DNA from: Reyranella sp.
Lineage (GTDB): Bacteria; Pseudomonadota; Alphaproteobacteria; Reyranellales; Reyranellaceae
Length of the DNA: 13,090 nucleotides
Assembly: GCA_030679805.1 (NCBI GenBank)
Contig: JAUXST010000947.1
Span: forward strand, 1-13,090
Reading direction: 5' to 3'
This document shows, in pieces, positions 7,310-13,090 of the stretch. The notes under the pieces are model-generated. The model was not told the DNA's origin. It saw nothing but the letters and a program-made list of their open reading frames with translations, and searched no databases. A program made the translations under genes and the position numbers. How positions within the stretch are numbered: position 1 is the stretch's first letter; the number at the start of each line of letters is the position of its first letter.

Positions 7310-7316
7310 AGCCGCG
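7301..7316. terminator. Palindrome between convergent genes, possible terminator
   Basis: CGCGGCT (7301-7307) and AGCCGCG (7310-7316) form a perfect 7-bp GC-rich inverted repeat with only GA between the arms, covering the stop codon of the small lipoprotein and lying 11 nt before the end of the convergent dehydratase gene. It could stop transcription from both sides, though no T-run follows on either strand. Confidence 0.35.
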
Positions 7317-7326
7317 TCGTCTCGTC

Positions 7327-8484
7327 TCAGGCGGTTTTCATGACCGCCCAGAGATCCGCCTTGCGTTCGAAACCGATACCCGGTGCATCGGGCAATGCCA
7401 CGCGGCCGTCGACGACGGGGCAGTCGTCGGCGAAGCCGCCGAACGGTGCGAACACCTGCGGGTAGGATTCGTTGCCGCCGCACTGCAGGCCGACGGCGAT
7501 GTTCAATGCGAACTGGTGGCCGCCGTGCGGCACGCAGCGTCGCGGCGACCAGCCGTGCGCCTTCAGCATGTCGAGCGTGCGCAGGTATTCGACCAGTCCG
7601 TAACTGAGCGCCGGATCGTACTGCAGGATGTCGCGGTCGGGCCGGAGTCCGCCGTGCCGCACCAGGTTGCGGGCGTCCTGCATCGAGAACAGGTTCTCGC
7701 CTGTCGCGAGCGGTGGAGCATACTGGGTCGCGAGCGCCGCGTGCGCCAGGTAGTCGAGCGGGTCGAGCGGCTCCTCGTACCAGCGCAGCCCATAAGGTTC
7801 GATGGCGCGACCGAAGGCGATGGCCGTCGGCAGATCGAACTTGCCGTTGACGTCGACCGCCAGCCGGTCGCCCTTGCCCACGATCTTCAGTACCGCCTCG
7901 ATGCGCTTCAGGTCTTCGGCGAGCGGCACGCCGCCCACCTTCATCTTCACGCAGGAGTAGCCGAGGCCGAGGTAATGCTTCATCTCGTCCTGCAGCGCCT
8001 CCAGCCCCTTGCCGGGATAGTAGTAGCCGCCGGCGGCATAGACCCAGGCCTTGTCGTCGTGCGCGCCGTCGTTGTAGCGATCGGCCAGGAGCTTCCACAG
8101 CGGCACGCGCTTGGCCTTGGCCAGCGCATCCCATATCGCCATGTCGAGTACGCCCACCGCCACCGAGCGCTCGCCGTGGCCGCCCGGCTTCTCGTTGGCC
8201 ATCATCGCCGCCCAGCAGCGCGCCGGATCGAGGAAACCCTCGTCATCGAGCAGCGTGTCGGGCTTGGCCGCCTTCAGCCGCGGGATGAATCGTTCGCCCA
8301 AAAGCCCGTGCTGGGCATAGCGGCCGTTCGAATTGAAGCCGTAGCCCACCACCGGCTTGCCATCGACCCTGAGGTCGGTCTCCACCGCCACCACGCTCGC
8401 CGTCATCTGGCTGAAGTCGATGTAGGCGTTGGCGATGTTGGAGCGGATCGGCGAGACGATGTCGCGGATGGCCGTGATGCGCAT
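7327..8484 (-). CDS. tarD: D-tartrate dehydratase-like enolase superfamily enzyme
   Basis: A 385-residue member of the mandelate racemase/muconate lactonizing branch of the enolase superfamily, which abstracts a proton alpha to a carboxylate held by magnesium. The metal ligands are D211 (AVDVNG), E237 (WYEEP) and E263 (ATGEN); the likely bases are K182 in VKMKVGG and H320 in CVPHGGHQ. Segments NAYIDFSQMT, VGYGFNSNGRY, AAMMANEKPGGHGERSVAVG and YAAGGYYYPGKG closely match what I recall of TarD from Bradyrhizobium japonicum, which converts D-tartrate to oxaloacetate, with the catalytic residues offset by two. That recall was not checked by alignment; an isofunctional paralogue acting on another hydroxy acid is possible. 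ATG 8484 has TGAGGT before it, overlapping the stop of the transporter gene 10 nt upstream. It is the last gene of a three-gene unit with the MFS and SMP-30 genes. Confidence 0.88.
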   Translation of the reverse strand: MRITAIRDIVSPIRSNIANAYIDFSQMTASVVAVETDLRVDGKPVVGYGFNSNGRYAQHGLLGERFIPRLKAAKPDTLLDDEGFLDPARCWAAMMANEKPGGHGERSVAVGVLDMAIWDALAKAKRVPLWKLLADRYNDGAHDDKAWVYAAGGYYYPGKGLEALQDEMKHYLGLGYSCVKMKVGGVPLAEDLKRIEAVLKIVGKGDRLAVDVNGKFDLPTAIAFGRAIEPYGLRWYEEPLDPLDYLAHAALATQYAPPLATGENLFSMQDARNLVRHGGLRPDRDILQYDPALSYGLVEYLRTLDMLKAHGWSPRRCVPHGGHQFALNIAVGLQCGGNESYPQVFAPFGGFADDCPVVDGRVALPDAPGIGFERKADLWAVMKTA

Positions 8485-8494
8485 GGTCGGGACC

Positions 8495-9706
8495 TCAGGC
8501 GTAGACGTTGCGACGGTTTTGCCGCATCAGCAGCCACCATGCCACCGCGCCGTTCAGCAGGTTCCAGGCGATGCCGTTGATGAAGGCGGCCCGGTAGGAG
8601 CCGGTCATGTCGAACAGCACGCCTCCCATCCAGCCGCCCAGCGCCATGCCGATCAGGGTCGACGACACGGCGAGGCCGATGCGGAAACCTGCTTCCTTGG
8701 GCGGGAAATACTCGCGCACGATGATGGCGTAGGACGGCACGATGCCGCCCTGGAACAGGCCGAACAGCGCCGAGGCCAGGTAGAGGGAATTGAGGGAATC
8801 ATCGATCAGGTAGAAGACGAGGGCGATGCACTGCAGGGTCGAGCCGAGCAGCAGGGTCTTTACGCCGCCGACCTTGTCGGCGATCCAGCCCGAGGCGATG
8901 CGGCTCACGATGCCGAAGCCCAGCATCAGCGACAGCATGGTGGCACCCTGCGCCACGCCATACCCCAGGTCCGAGCAGTAGGCCACGATATGCACCTGGG
9001 GCATCGACATGGCGACGCAACAGCCGATGCCGGCGACGACGAGGACTGCTTGCAGGGCGTTCGGCGAAAGTCCGAGCGAGCGCGATGAATAGAAGGCCGC
9101 GCCGGCCGTGCTCCCTGCATCCGTGGCGTGATGCTGCGGCGGCTTGCGGCGGAGCGTCAGCGCCAAAGGCAGCATGACCACGAGACAGAGCGCGCCGGCC
9201 GCCCAATAGGTGGCGCGCCAGCCATGGTCGCGAATGAGCAGTTCGATGATCGGCGGCCAGACCGCGCCGGCGAGATAATTGCCCGAGGCGGCGATGGCCA
9301 CCGCCACGCCGCGGCGCTTCTCGAACCAGTGCGAGATATCGGCGACCAGGGGAGCGAAAGTCGCCGCCGCGCCGAAACCGATCAGGACCTGGGTCGCGGC
9401 GAACAGCGCGAGCGAGGAGGTCGTCGGCGCCAGGGCAAAGCCCGCTGCGAGGACGGTCGCGCTCAGGATGGCGGTGATGACGATGCCGCGCTTGTCGACC
9501 AGCCGTCCCCAACTGACGCCGCCGACGAAGAATCCCAGCGTGTTCATGGTGTAGGCGAAGGAGATATCGGCACGACTGACGCCGAGATCGTGTTGGATGG
9601 CGGGCAGGGCCACCACCAGGCACCACATGCCGATGCCGCCCACCATGCTCAGCGTCACGCTGGCGGCCAGACGCCACCACGAATAGCTCGAATCTACGCC
9701 GGACAT
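8495..9706 (-). CDS. MFS transporter (monocarboxylate-like)
   Basis: A 403-residue major facilitator protein with about 12 hydrophobic segments. The N-half has GIGMWCLVVALPAIQHDLGVSRADISFAY-like features of the oxalate/formate and monocarboxylate porter types, and the loop 2-3 motif is seen as GRLVDKRG (about 69-76). A polar central linker (about 188-210, RRKPPQHHATDAGS) separates the halves, and the C-half repeats the motif as SGWIADKVGG. It probably carries an organic acid across the inner membrane by proton symport. It begins 7 nt after the SMP-30 stop with no clear ribosome site, so it may depend on coupling to that gene, and its stop is 10 nt before the dehydratase. The context makes it the likely importer of the dehydratase substrate; direction and ligand are inferred. 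Confidence 0.93.
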   Translation of the reverse strand: MSGVDSSYSWWRLAASVTLSMVGGIGMWCLVVALPAIQHDLGVSRADISFAYTMNTLGFFVGGVSWGRLVDKRGIVITAILSATVLAAGFALAPTTSSLALFAATQVLIGFGAAATFAPLVADISHWFEKRRGVAVAIAASGNYLAGAVWPPIIELLIRDHGWRATYWAAGALCLVVMLPLALTLRRKPPQHHATDAGSTAGAAFYSSRSLGLSPNALQAVLVVAGIGCCVAMSMPQVHIVAYCSDLGYGVAQGATMLSLMLGFGIVSRIASGWIADKVGGVKTLLLGSTLQCIALVFYLIDDSLNSLYLASALFGLFQGGIVPSYAIIVREYFPPKEAGFRIGLAVSSTLIGMALGGWMGGVLFDMTGSYRAAFINGIAWNLLNGAVAWWLLMRQNRRNVYA

Positions 9707-9713
9707 GAATTGA

Positions 9714-10658
9714 TCAGCTGCCGGCCACGCCCTGGGTGTTGACGTAGAGGGCGTAGAGCGAGTGGCTCGCCGCCATGAACAGGCGGTTGCGATGCCGTCC
9801 GCCGAAGCAGAGGTTGGCGCAGCGCTCGGGCAGGTCGATGTGGCCGATCGGCTTGCCTTCCTTGTCGAACACCCGCACGCCGTCGAGTTCGGGCGAGCCC
9901 ATGCCCCAGCCGCACCACAGGTTGCCGTCGACGTCGACGCGGAAGCCGTCGGGCGAACCGCCCGGCCCGGCGTCGATCAGCACCTTGCCGCCGCTCAGCT
10001 TCATGCCGTCGGCCGAGACGTCGTAGCTCAGGATCGTGCGGTAGGGTTCGGCGCGCGAGGCCACGACATAGAGCTTCTTCTCGTCGGGCGAGAAGGCAAG
10101 CCCATTGGGGCCGGGAATGTCGTCGGCCATCACCGTGAGCTTGCCGGTCGCGGGATCGAGGCGATAGACGGCGGGCTTGTTCTCGCTTGGCGCCTTGTGG
10201 CCTTCGTAATAGCCCAGGATGCCGAACACCGGATCGCTGAACCACACCGAGCCGTCGGACTTCACCACGACGTCGTTGGGCGAGTTGAGCGGCTTGCCGT
10301 TGTAGGAATCGGCCAGCACCGTGATGGCGCCATCGTACTCGAAGCGCACGACACGCCGTGCGTCGTGCTCGCAGGCGATCAGCCGGCCGCGGCGGTCGCG
10401 GGTGTGGCCGTTGGCGTTGTTCGAGGGCTTGCGGAAGACCGAGACGGCGCCGCTCTCCTCGTCCCAGCGCAGCACGCGGTTGTTGGGAATGTCGCTCCAC
10501 AGCAGGTAGCGCCCGTCGCCGAACCAGACCGGCCCCTCGGCCCAGCGGCAGCCGGTGTAGAGCCGCTCGACCGAAGCCAGCGCCAGCCGGTACTGGTTGA
10601 AGGACGGATCGAGCACGCGCACCGCCGGATCGGGATAGCGCTCATTCGGTTGCCACAT
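9714..10658 (-). CDS. SMP-30/gluconolactonase family lactonase
   Basis: A 314-residue six-bladed beta-propeller hydrolase, the SMP-30/gluconolactonase/LRE type, that opens sugar or hydroxy-acid lactones using one divalent metal. The four expected metal ligands can be placed: E41 in WAEGPVWF, N128 in NSPNDVVV, N185 in PGPNGLAFSPDEK and D237 in GSPDGFRVD. Blade repeats such as SDGSVWFSDPVFG and VDVDGNLWCGWG are visible. No signal peptide is present, so it is cytosolic. GAGGA lies upstream of ATG 10658. It is the first gene of the unit with the MFS transporter and the dehydratase, which fits a route lactone, acid, then dehydrated keto acid. The substrate is unknown. Confidence 0.93.
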   Translation of the reverse strand: MWQPNERYPDPAVRVLDPSFNQYRLALASVERLYTGCRWAEGPVWFGDGRYLLWSDIPNNRVLRWDEESGAVSVFRKPSNNANGHTRDRRGRLIACEHDARRVVRFEYDGAITVLADSYNGKPLNSPNDVVVKSDGSVWFSDPVFGILGYYEGHKAPSENKPAVYRLDPATGKLTVMADDIPGPNGLAFSPDEKKLYVVASRAEPYRTILSYDVSADGMKLSGGKVLIDAGPGGSPDGFRVDVDGNLWCGWGMGSPELDGVRVFDKEGKPIGHIDLPERCANLCFGGRHRNRLFMAASHSLYALYVNTQGVAGS

Positions 10659-10968
10659 CGTCGTTTCCTCGTTGGTTCTTCACTCATTCGTTGGCGCGGA
10701 TGCTACAGGCCCGCCGTCTTTCGCGCTCGTCGTTCTCGTCATGGCTGCCGAGACAGTGAGACACGCCGTTTTATCAATTCCGAGATGGCGACGTGGTCTC
10801 CAACCCTCTGATTTTCCTGACGAACAGCCCCTGGGCCAAGTCGTCTCGGGAGTCGCCAACTGACTCGTTTTCAAAATTCCCGGCTTCCGGGCAACAAGAC
10901 AAAGGACTGGCGAGCATTTTCTCGAAACGGCAATTTCCTACTACATAGGAATTAACCTGTCAAGCGGC
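10659..10968. other. Gene-poor gap between hyuB and the SMP-30 operon
   Basis: This stretch of about 310 nt is visibly less GC-rich than the genes around it, and no frame in it has codon use or family likeness of a real gene. It must hold the promoter of the SMP-30 unit (TTGATA on the minus strand near 10771-10776 is a weak -35 candidate) and the end of the hydantoinase transcript. I see no operator with a recognisable owner and no structured RNA I could name. Confidence 0.6.
10879..10891 (-). terminator. Possible terminator after hyuB
   Basis: On the minus strand CCCGG-AAG-CCGGG is a tight 5-bp hairpin followed directly by AATTTTGAAAA, about 80 nt beyond the last in-frame stop of the hydantoinase B frame. 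The short stem and interrupted T-run make it a modest candidate. Confidence 0.35.
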
Positions 10969-11046
10969 TCAGTCGTCGCCCTCGACCCCGTAGTCGGCCT
11001 TCGCCTTCTCCTTGCTGACCAGTCCCAGCCGCACGTCGCGTTCGAC
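10969..11046 (-). pseudogene. Cut-off C-terminal tail of hyuB
   Basis: Directly after the TAG at 11049-11047 the same frame continues for 25 sense codons (VERDVRLGLVSKEKAK... ending DYGVEGDD) to TGA at 10971-10969. The tail reads like the usual end of hydantoinase B proteins, in which GDP...RD is followed by a helix with DV..GLVS and a final DYGV. So it looks like former or still translated hyuB sequence rather than spacer. It has no start codon of its own that would make sense. Confidence 0.65.
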
Positions 11047-12630
11047 CTAGGCGCGGTCGCGCTTGGCGGGATCGCCGAAGCCGCCGCCGCCCGGCATCTC
11101 GACCACCAGCCGCTCGCCGGCCGGGATGGTCTGGAAGCCCTTGGCCCGCAGCTCCTGGCCCGAGGCGAGCGAGAGGCGGCCGTTGCCGCCTGCCTTGCCG
11201 CCGTCGCGACCGCGCGCCGGATGCTTTACCCGCTCGAAGGTGGCGAAGATGCCGAAGGGCGCGCCCTCGCGATGCTCGACCTCCATCACCTGGCCGAGGC
11301 CGCCGCGATGCTGGCCGGCGCCGCCGGAGTCCTGGCGGTATTCCTTCTTCCACACCACGACGGGTGCGATGGTCTCGGTGATCTCGACCGGCACGTTGCG
11401 CACGCCGGACGGGAAGGGCGTGGCCGAGAGGCCGTCGAGCGTCGGCCGCGCGCCGGCGCCGCCGGAATGGAAGGTCGTCACCATGAAGGGCCGGCTGTTG
11501 CCGATGGTGCCGGTCATGCCGTGGCCGGCGCCGAGCTTCAGGTTCCACAGGTTGCTGGTGCCCTCGGCCGGCACGCGGCCGGGGATCACCTGGTGGAGTG
11601 CATCGAAGCAGACGTCGGGCAGCATGTGGCCGATCGTGCTGCGTGCGTTCACCGCGGCGGGGAACAGCGCATTGACGATGGTGTTCTCGGGCGCCGTCAC
11701 CAGGATCGAATCGAGCGTGCCGGCATTGTTGGGAATGGTCGGCGCCACGACGCACTTGATGCCGAAGGCGGTGTAGGCCTCAGTGTAGCACATCGGCGAA
11801 TTGATGCCGTAGATCGAGGAGCCGGAGGTGCCGGCATAGTCGACCGCGATGTGGTCGGCGTGGATGCTGACCGCGGCATGCAGGTCGATCGGCGCGTCGT
11901 AGCCGTCGATCCGCATATGGCCCTTCCAGGTGCCGCGCGGCAGCTTGGAGATGGCGGCCACCATGCCGGCGCGGCTCTTCTCGATGATGTGGCTGCCGAG
12001 TTCGTCGAGCGTGTCGATGCCGTGCTCGGCCATCATGTTGGACAGCCGCTTCTCGCCGATGCCGTTGCAGCCGATCAGGGCATGGAGATCGCCCTCGACC
12101 TGCACCGGCTCGCGCACGTTGGCGCGCACGATGCGCATCACGCTCTTGTCGATCACGCCCTCGCGCATCAGCGGCAGCAGCGGCAGGAACAGGCCTTCGT
12201 GGAACACCTGCCGGCCATCGGGCGATTGGCCGAGGCCGCCGATATCGACCACGTGGGTGGTGCAGGAGAACAGCGCCACCAGTCTGCCGTTATGGAAGGC
12301 GGGCGAGGTGACGACGATGTCGTAGAGATGGCCGGTGCCCTTCCACGGATCGTTGGTCACATAGGCGTCGCCCGGCTTCATGGTCCCGACCGGGAATTCG
12401 CGGATGAAGTGGATGACGCTGCGCGCCATCGAATTCACATGGCCCGGCGTGCCGGTGACGGCCTGCGCCAGCATCTGGCCGTTGAGGTCGAACACGCCGG
12501 CCGAGATGTCGCCGGCCTCGCGGGCGCTCGTAGAGAAGGCGGTGCGCACCAGGGCGCGGGCCTGCTCCTCGACCACCGACAGCAGCCGGTTCCACATCAC
12601 TTGCAAGCGGATGTCAGCAGGCGTGCTCAT
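11047..12630 (-). CDS. hyuB: Hydantoinase/oxoprolinase subunit B, shortened by an amber codon
   Basis: A 527-residue protein of the HyuB family, the partner of HyuA in ATP-dependent opening of N-methylhydantoin, 5-oxoproline or related cyclic amides; related pairs also carboxylate ketones, so the substrate is open. Conserved points are GHVNSMARSV (63-72), the probable metal site NDP (93-95) with H101 and D104, CTTHVVDIGG with H126 and D129 (123-132), and the glycine-rich end PGGGGFGDP (513-521). Translation stops at TAG 11049-11047 just after KRDRA, whereas the frame goes on for 25 family-like codons. The natural length would thus be about 553. The catalytic core is whole, so the shortened protein may still work. 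ATG 12630 overlaps the hyuA stop (ATGA), indicating coupled translation. Confidence 0.9.
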   Translation of the reverse strand: MSTPADIRLQVMWNRLLSVVEEQARALVRTAFSTSAREAGDISAGVFDLNGQMLAQAVTGTPGHVNSMARSVIHFIREFPVGTMKPGDAYVTNDPWKGTGHLYDIVVTSPAFHNGRLVALFSCTTHVVDIGGLGQSPDGRQVFHEGLFLPLLPLMREGVIDKSVMRIVRANVREPVQVEGDLHALIGCNGIGEKRLSNMMAEHGIDTLDELGSHIIEKSRAGMVAAISKLPRGTWKGHMRIDGYDAPIDLHAAVSIHADHIAVDYAGTSGSSIYGINSPMCYTEAYTAFGIKCVVAPTIPNNAGTLDSILVTAPENTIVNALFPAAVNARSTIGHMLPDVCFDALHQVIPGRVPAEGTSNLWNLKLGAGHGMTGTIGNSRPFMVTTFHSGGAGARPTLDGLSATPFPSGVRNVPVEITETIAPVVVWKKEYRQDSGGAGQHRGGLGQVMEVEHREGAPFGIFATFERVKHPARGRDGGKAGGNGRLSLASGQELRAKGFQTIPAGERLVVEMPGGGGFGDPAKRDRA

Positions 12631-13090
12631 GCGATGTCCTCCAGGACGATCTGGCCGACGGCATTGATGCGGGCGGCAAAACCCTGCGGCACCACGGTCG
12701 TGGTGCCATCCTCGACGATCAGCGCCGGCCCGTCGAGCGACATGCCGGGTTTCAGCGCCGTGCGTTCGTGGATCGCGGCGTTGTCGCGCCGGCCGCTCGC
12801 TGGATCCAGAACCTCGCGATGGCCGACCGGTGCCGGGGCCGCGCTCTTCGCAAGACCCTTCACCGGCTGGGGCAGCGGCCGCGCGGTGGCGATCGAGAGC
12901 GTCCAGGTCAGCGCCTCGACTTCCAGCTTGGGAATGGCGCGGCCGAACACCGTTTCATAAGTCGCCTCGAAGCGGCGGCGCAGGTCGGGCGCGGCATCTG
13001 CGTCGAAGGCACTGTTGGGCAGGGGCACCGCGATCTCGTGGCCCTGGCCGCGATAGCGCATGAAGGCATGGCGCGTCTCGACCAGCTCTT
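12627..13090 (-). CDS. hyuA: Hydantoinase/oxoprolinase subunit A, C-terminal part
   Basis: The last 153 codons of a HyuA-type gene whose start lies beyond the right edge. The frame is open to the window end and reads ELVETRHAF before MRYRGQGHEI, the usual C-terminal-domain signature of HyuA (MRYxGQ.xE). Further family features are RRFEATYETVFGRA, then PGMSLDGPALIVEDGTTTVVPQG near the end. The internal ATG at 13061 is therefore not the start. The N-terminal actin-like ATPase part cannot be seen. Its TGA overlaps the hyuB ATG by 4 nt, the common arrangement for two subunits of one enzyme. Confidence 0.92.
   Translation of the reverse strand, partial: ELVETRHAFMRYRGQGHEIAVPLPNSAFDADAAPDLRRRFEATYETVFGRAIPKLEVEALTWTLSIATARPLPQPVKGLAKSAAPAPVGHREVLDPASGRRDNAAIHERTALKPGMSLDGPALIVEDGTTTVVPQGFAARINAVGQIVLEDIA

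Noticed and set aside
7234..8580. Open frame of 448 codons on the plus strand opposite the dehydratase
   Set aside because: Antisense to a gene with all catalytic residues visible; it also overlaps the end of the small lipoprotein in a different frame.
10680..10874. A 64-codon frame on the minus strand in the gap before the SMP-30 gene
   Set aside because: No ribosome site, no hydrophobic or domain pattern, and codon use unlike the neighbouring genes.
11221..12960. Long open frame of 579 codons on the plus strand over hyuB and hyuA
   Set aside because: It is a by-product of high GC at third positions opposite two well-recognised genes; its translation is His/Asp/Gly/Arg-rich without any domain.

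Overview
The window reads as ordinary, GC-rich chromosome of an alphaproteobacterium. The evidence for this is the strong GC bias at third codon positions (which also opens long antisense frames), a class III cyclase/TPR protein, a TctC-type periplasmic binding protein, a TarD-like dehydratase and hydantoinase-type genes. A Rhodospirillales or Hyphomicrobiales member would fit, but I cannot name the genus from sequence alone. I see no mobile element, CRISPR array, tRNA or rRNA.

Layout, left to right. (a) 1-2002, minus strand: a glycosyltransferase 2 gene followed, with a 4-nt stop/start overlap, by a polytopic GT-C-like membrane protein that runs off the left edge; together they look like an envelope glycosylation pair. 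(b) 2102-5535, plus strand: an aldo/keto reductase, then a universal stress protein and a membrane class III adenylate cyclase with TolB-like and TPR parts. A perfect FNR/FixK-type palindrome lies between the reductase and the stress protein, suggesting that the stress protein, and perhaps the cyclase 21 nt behind it, respond to low oxygen. (c) 5558-7309: a Tat-exported YHS-domain protein (minus), then a divergent TctC/Bug solute-binding protein and a 47-residue lipoprotein (both plus). (d) 7327-10658, minus strand: a tight three-gene unit, in transcription order SMP-30/gluconolactonase, MFS transporter and D-tartrate-dehydratase-like enolase-superfamily enzyme. It looks like uptake and breakdown of a hydroxy or sugar acid. 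(e) 10659-10968: about 310 nt without a credible gene. (f) 10969-13090, minus strand: hyuA (partial) and hyuB of the hydantoinase/oxoprolinase family, with an ATGA overlap. hyuB is interrupted by an in-frame amber codon, beyond which 25 well-conserved-looking codons remain.

Regions c to f together resemble an accessory catabolic neighbourhood for small carboxylic acids and cyclic amides. The most testable observations are the FNR/FixK-type box before the stress protein/cyclase pair, the amber codon near the end of hyuB, and the probable hydroxy-acid operon. I found no clear sign of a wholly new system.
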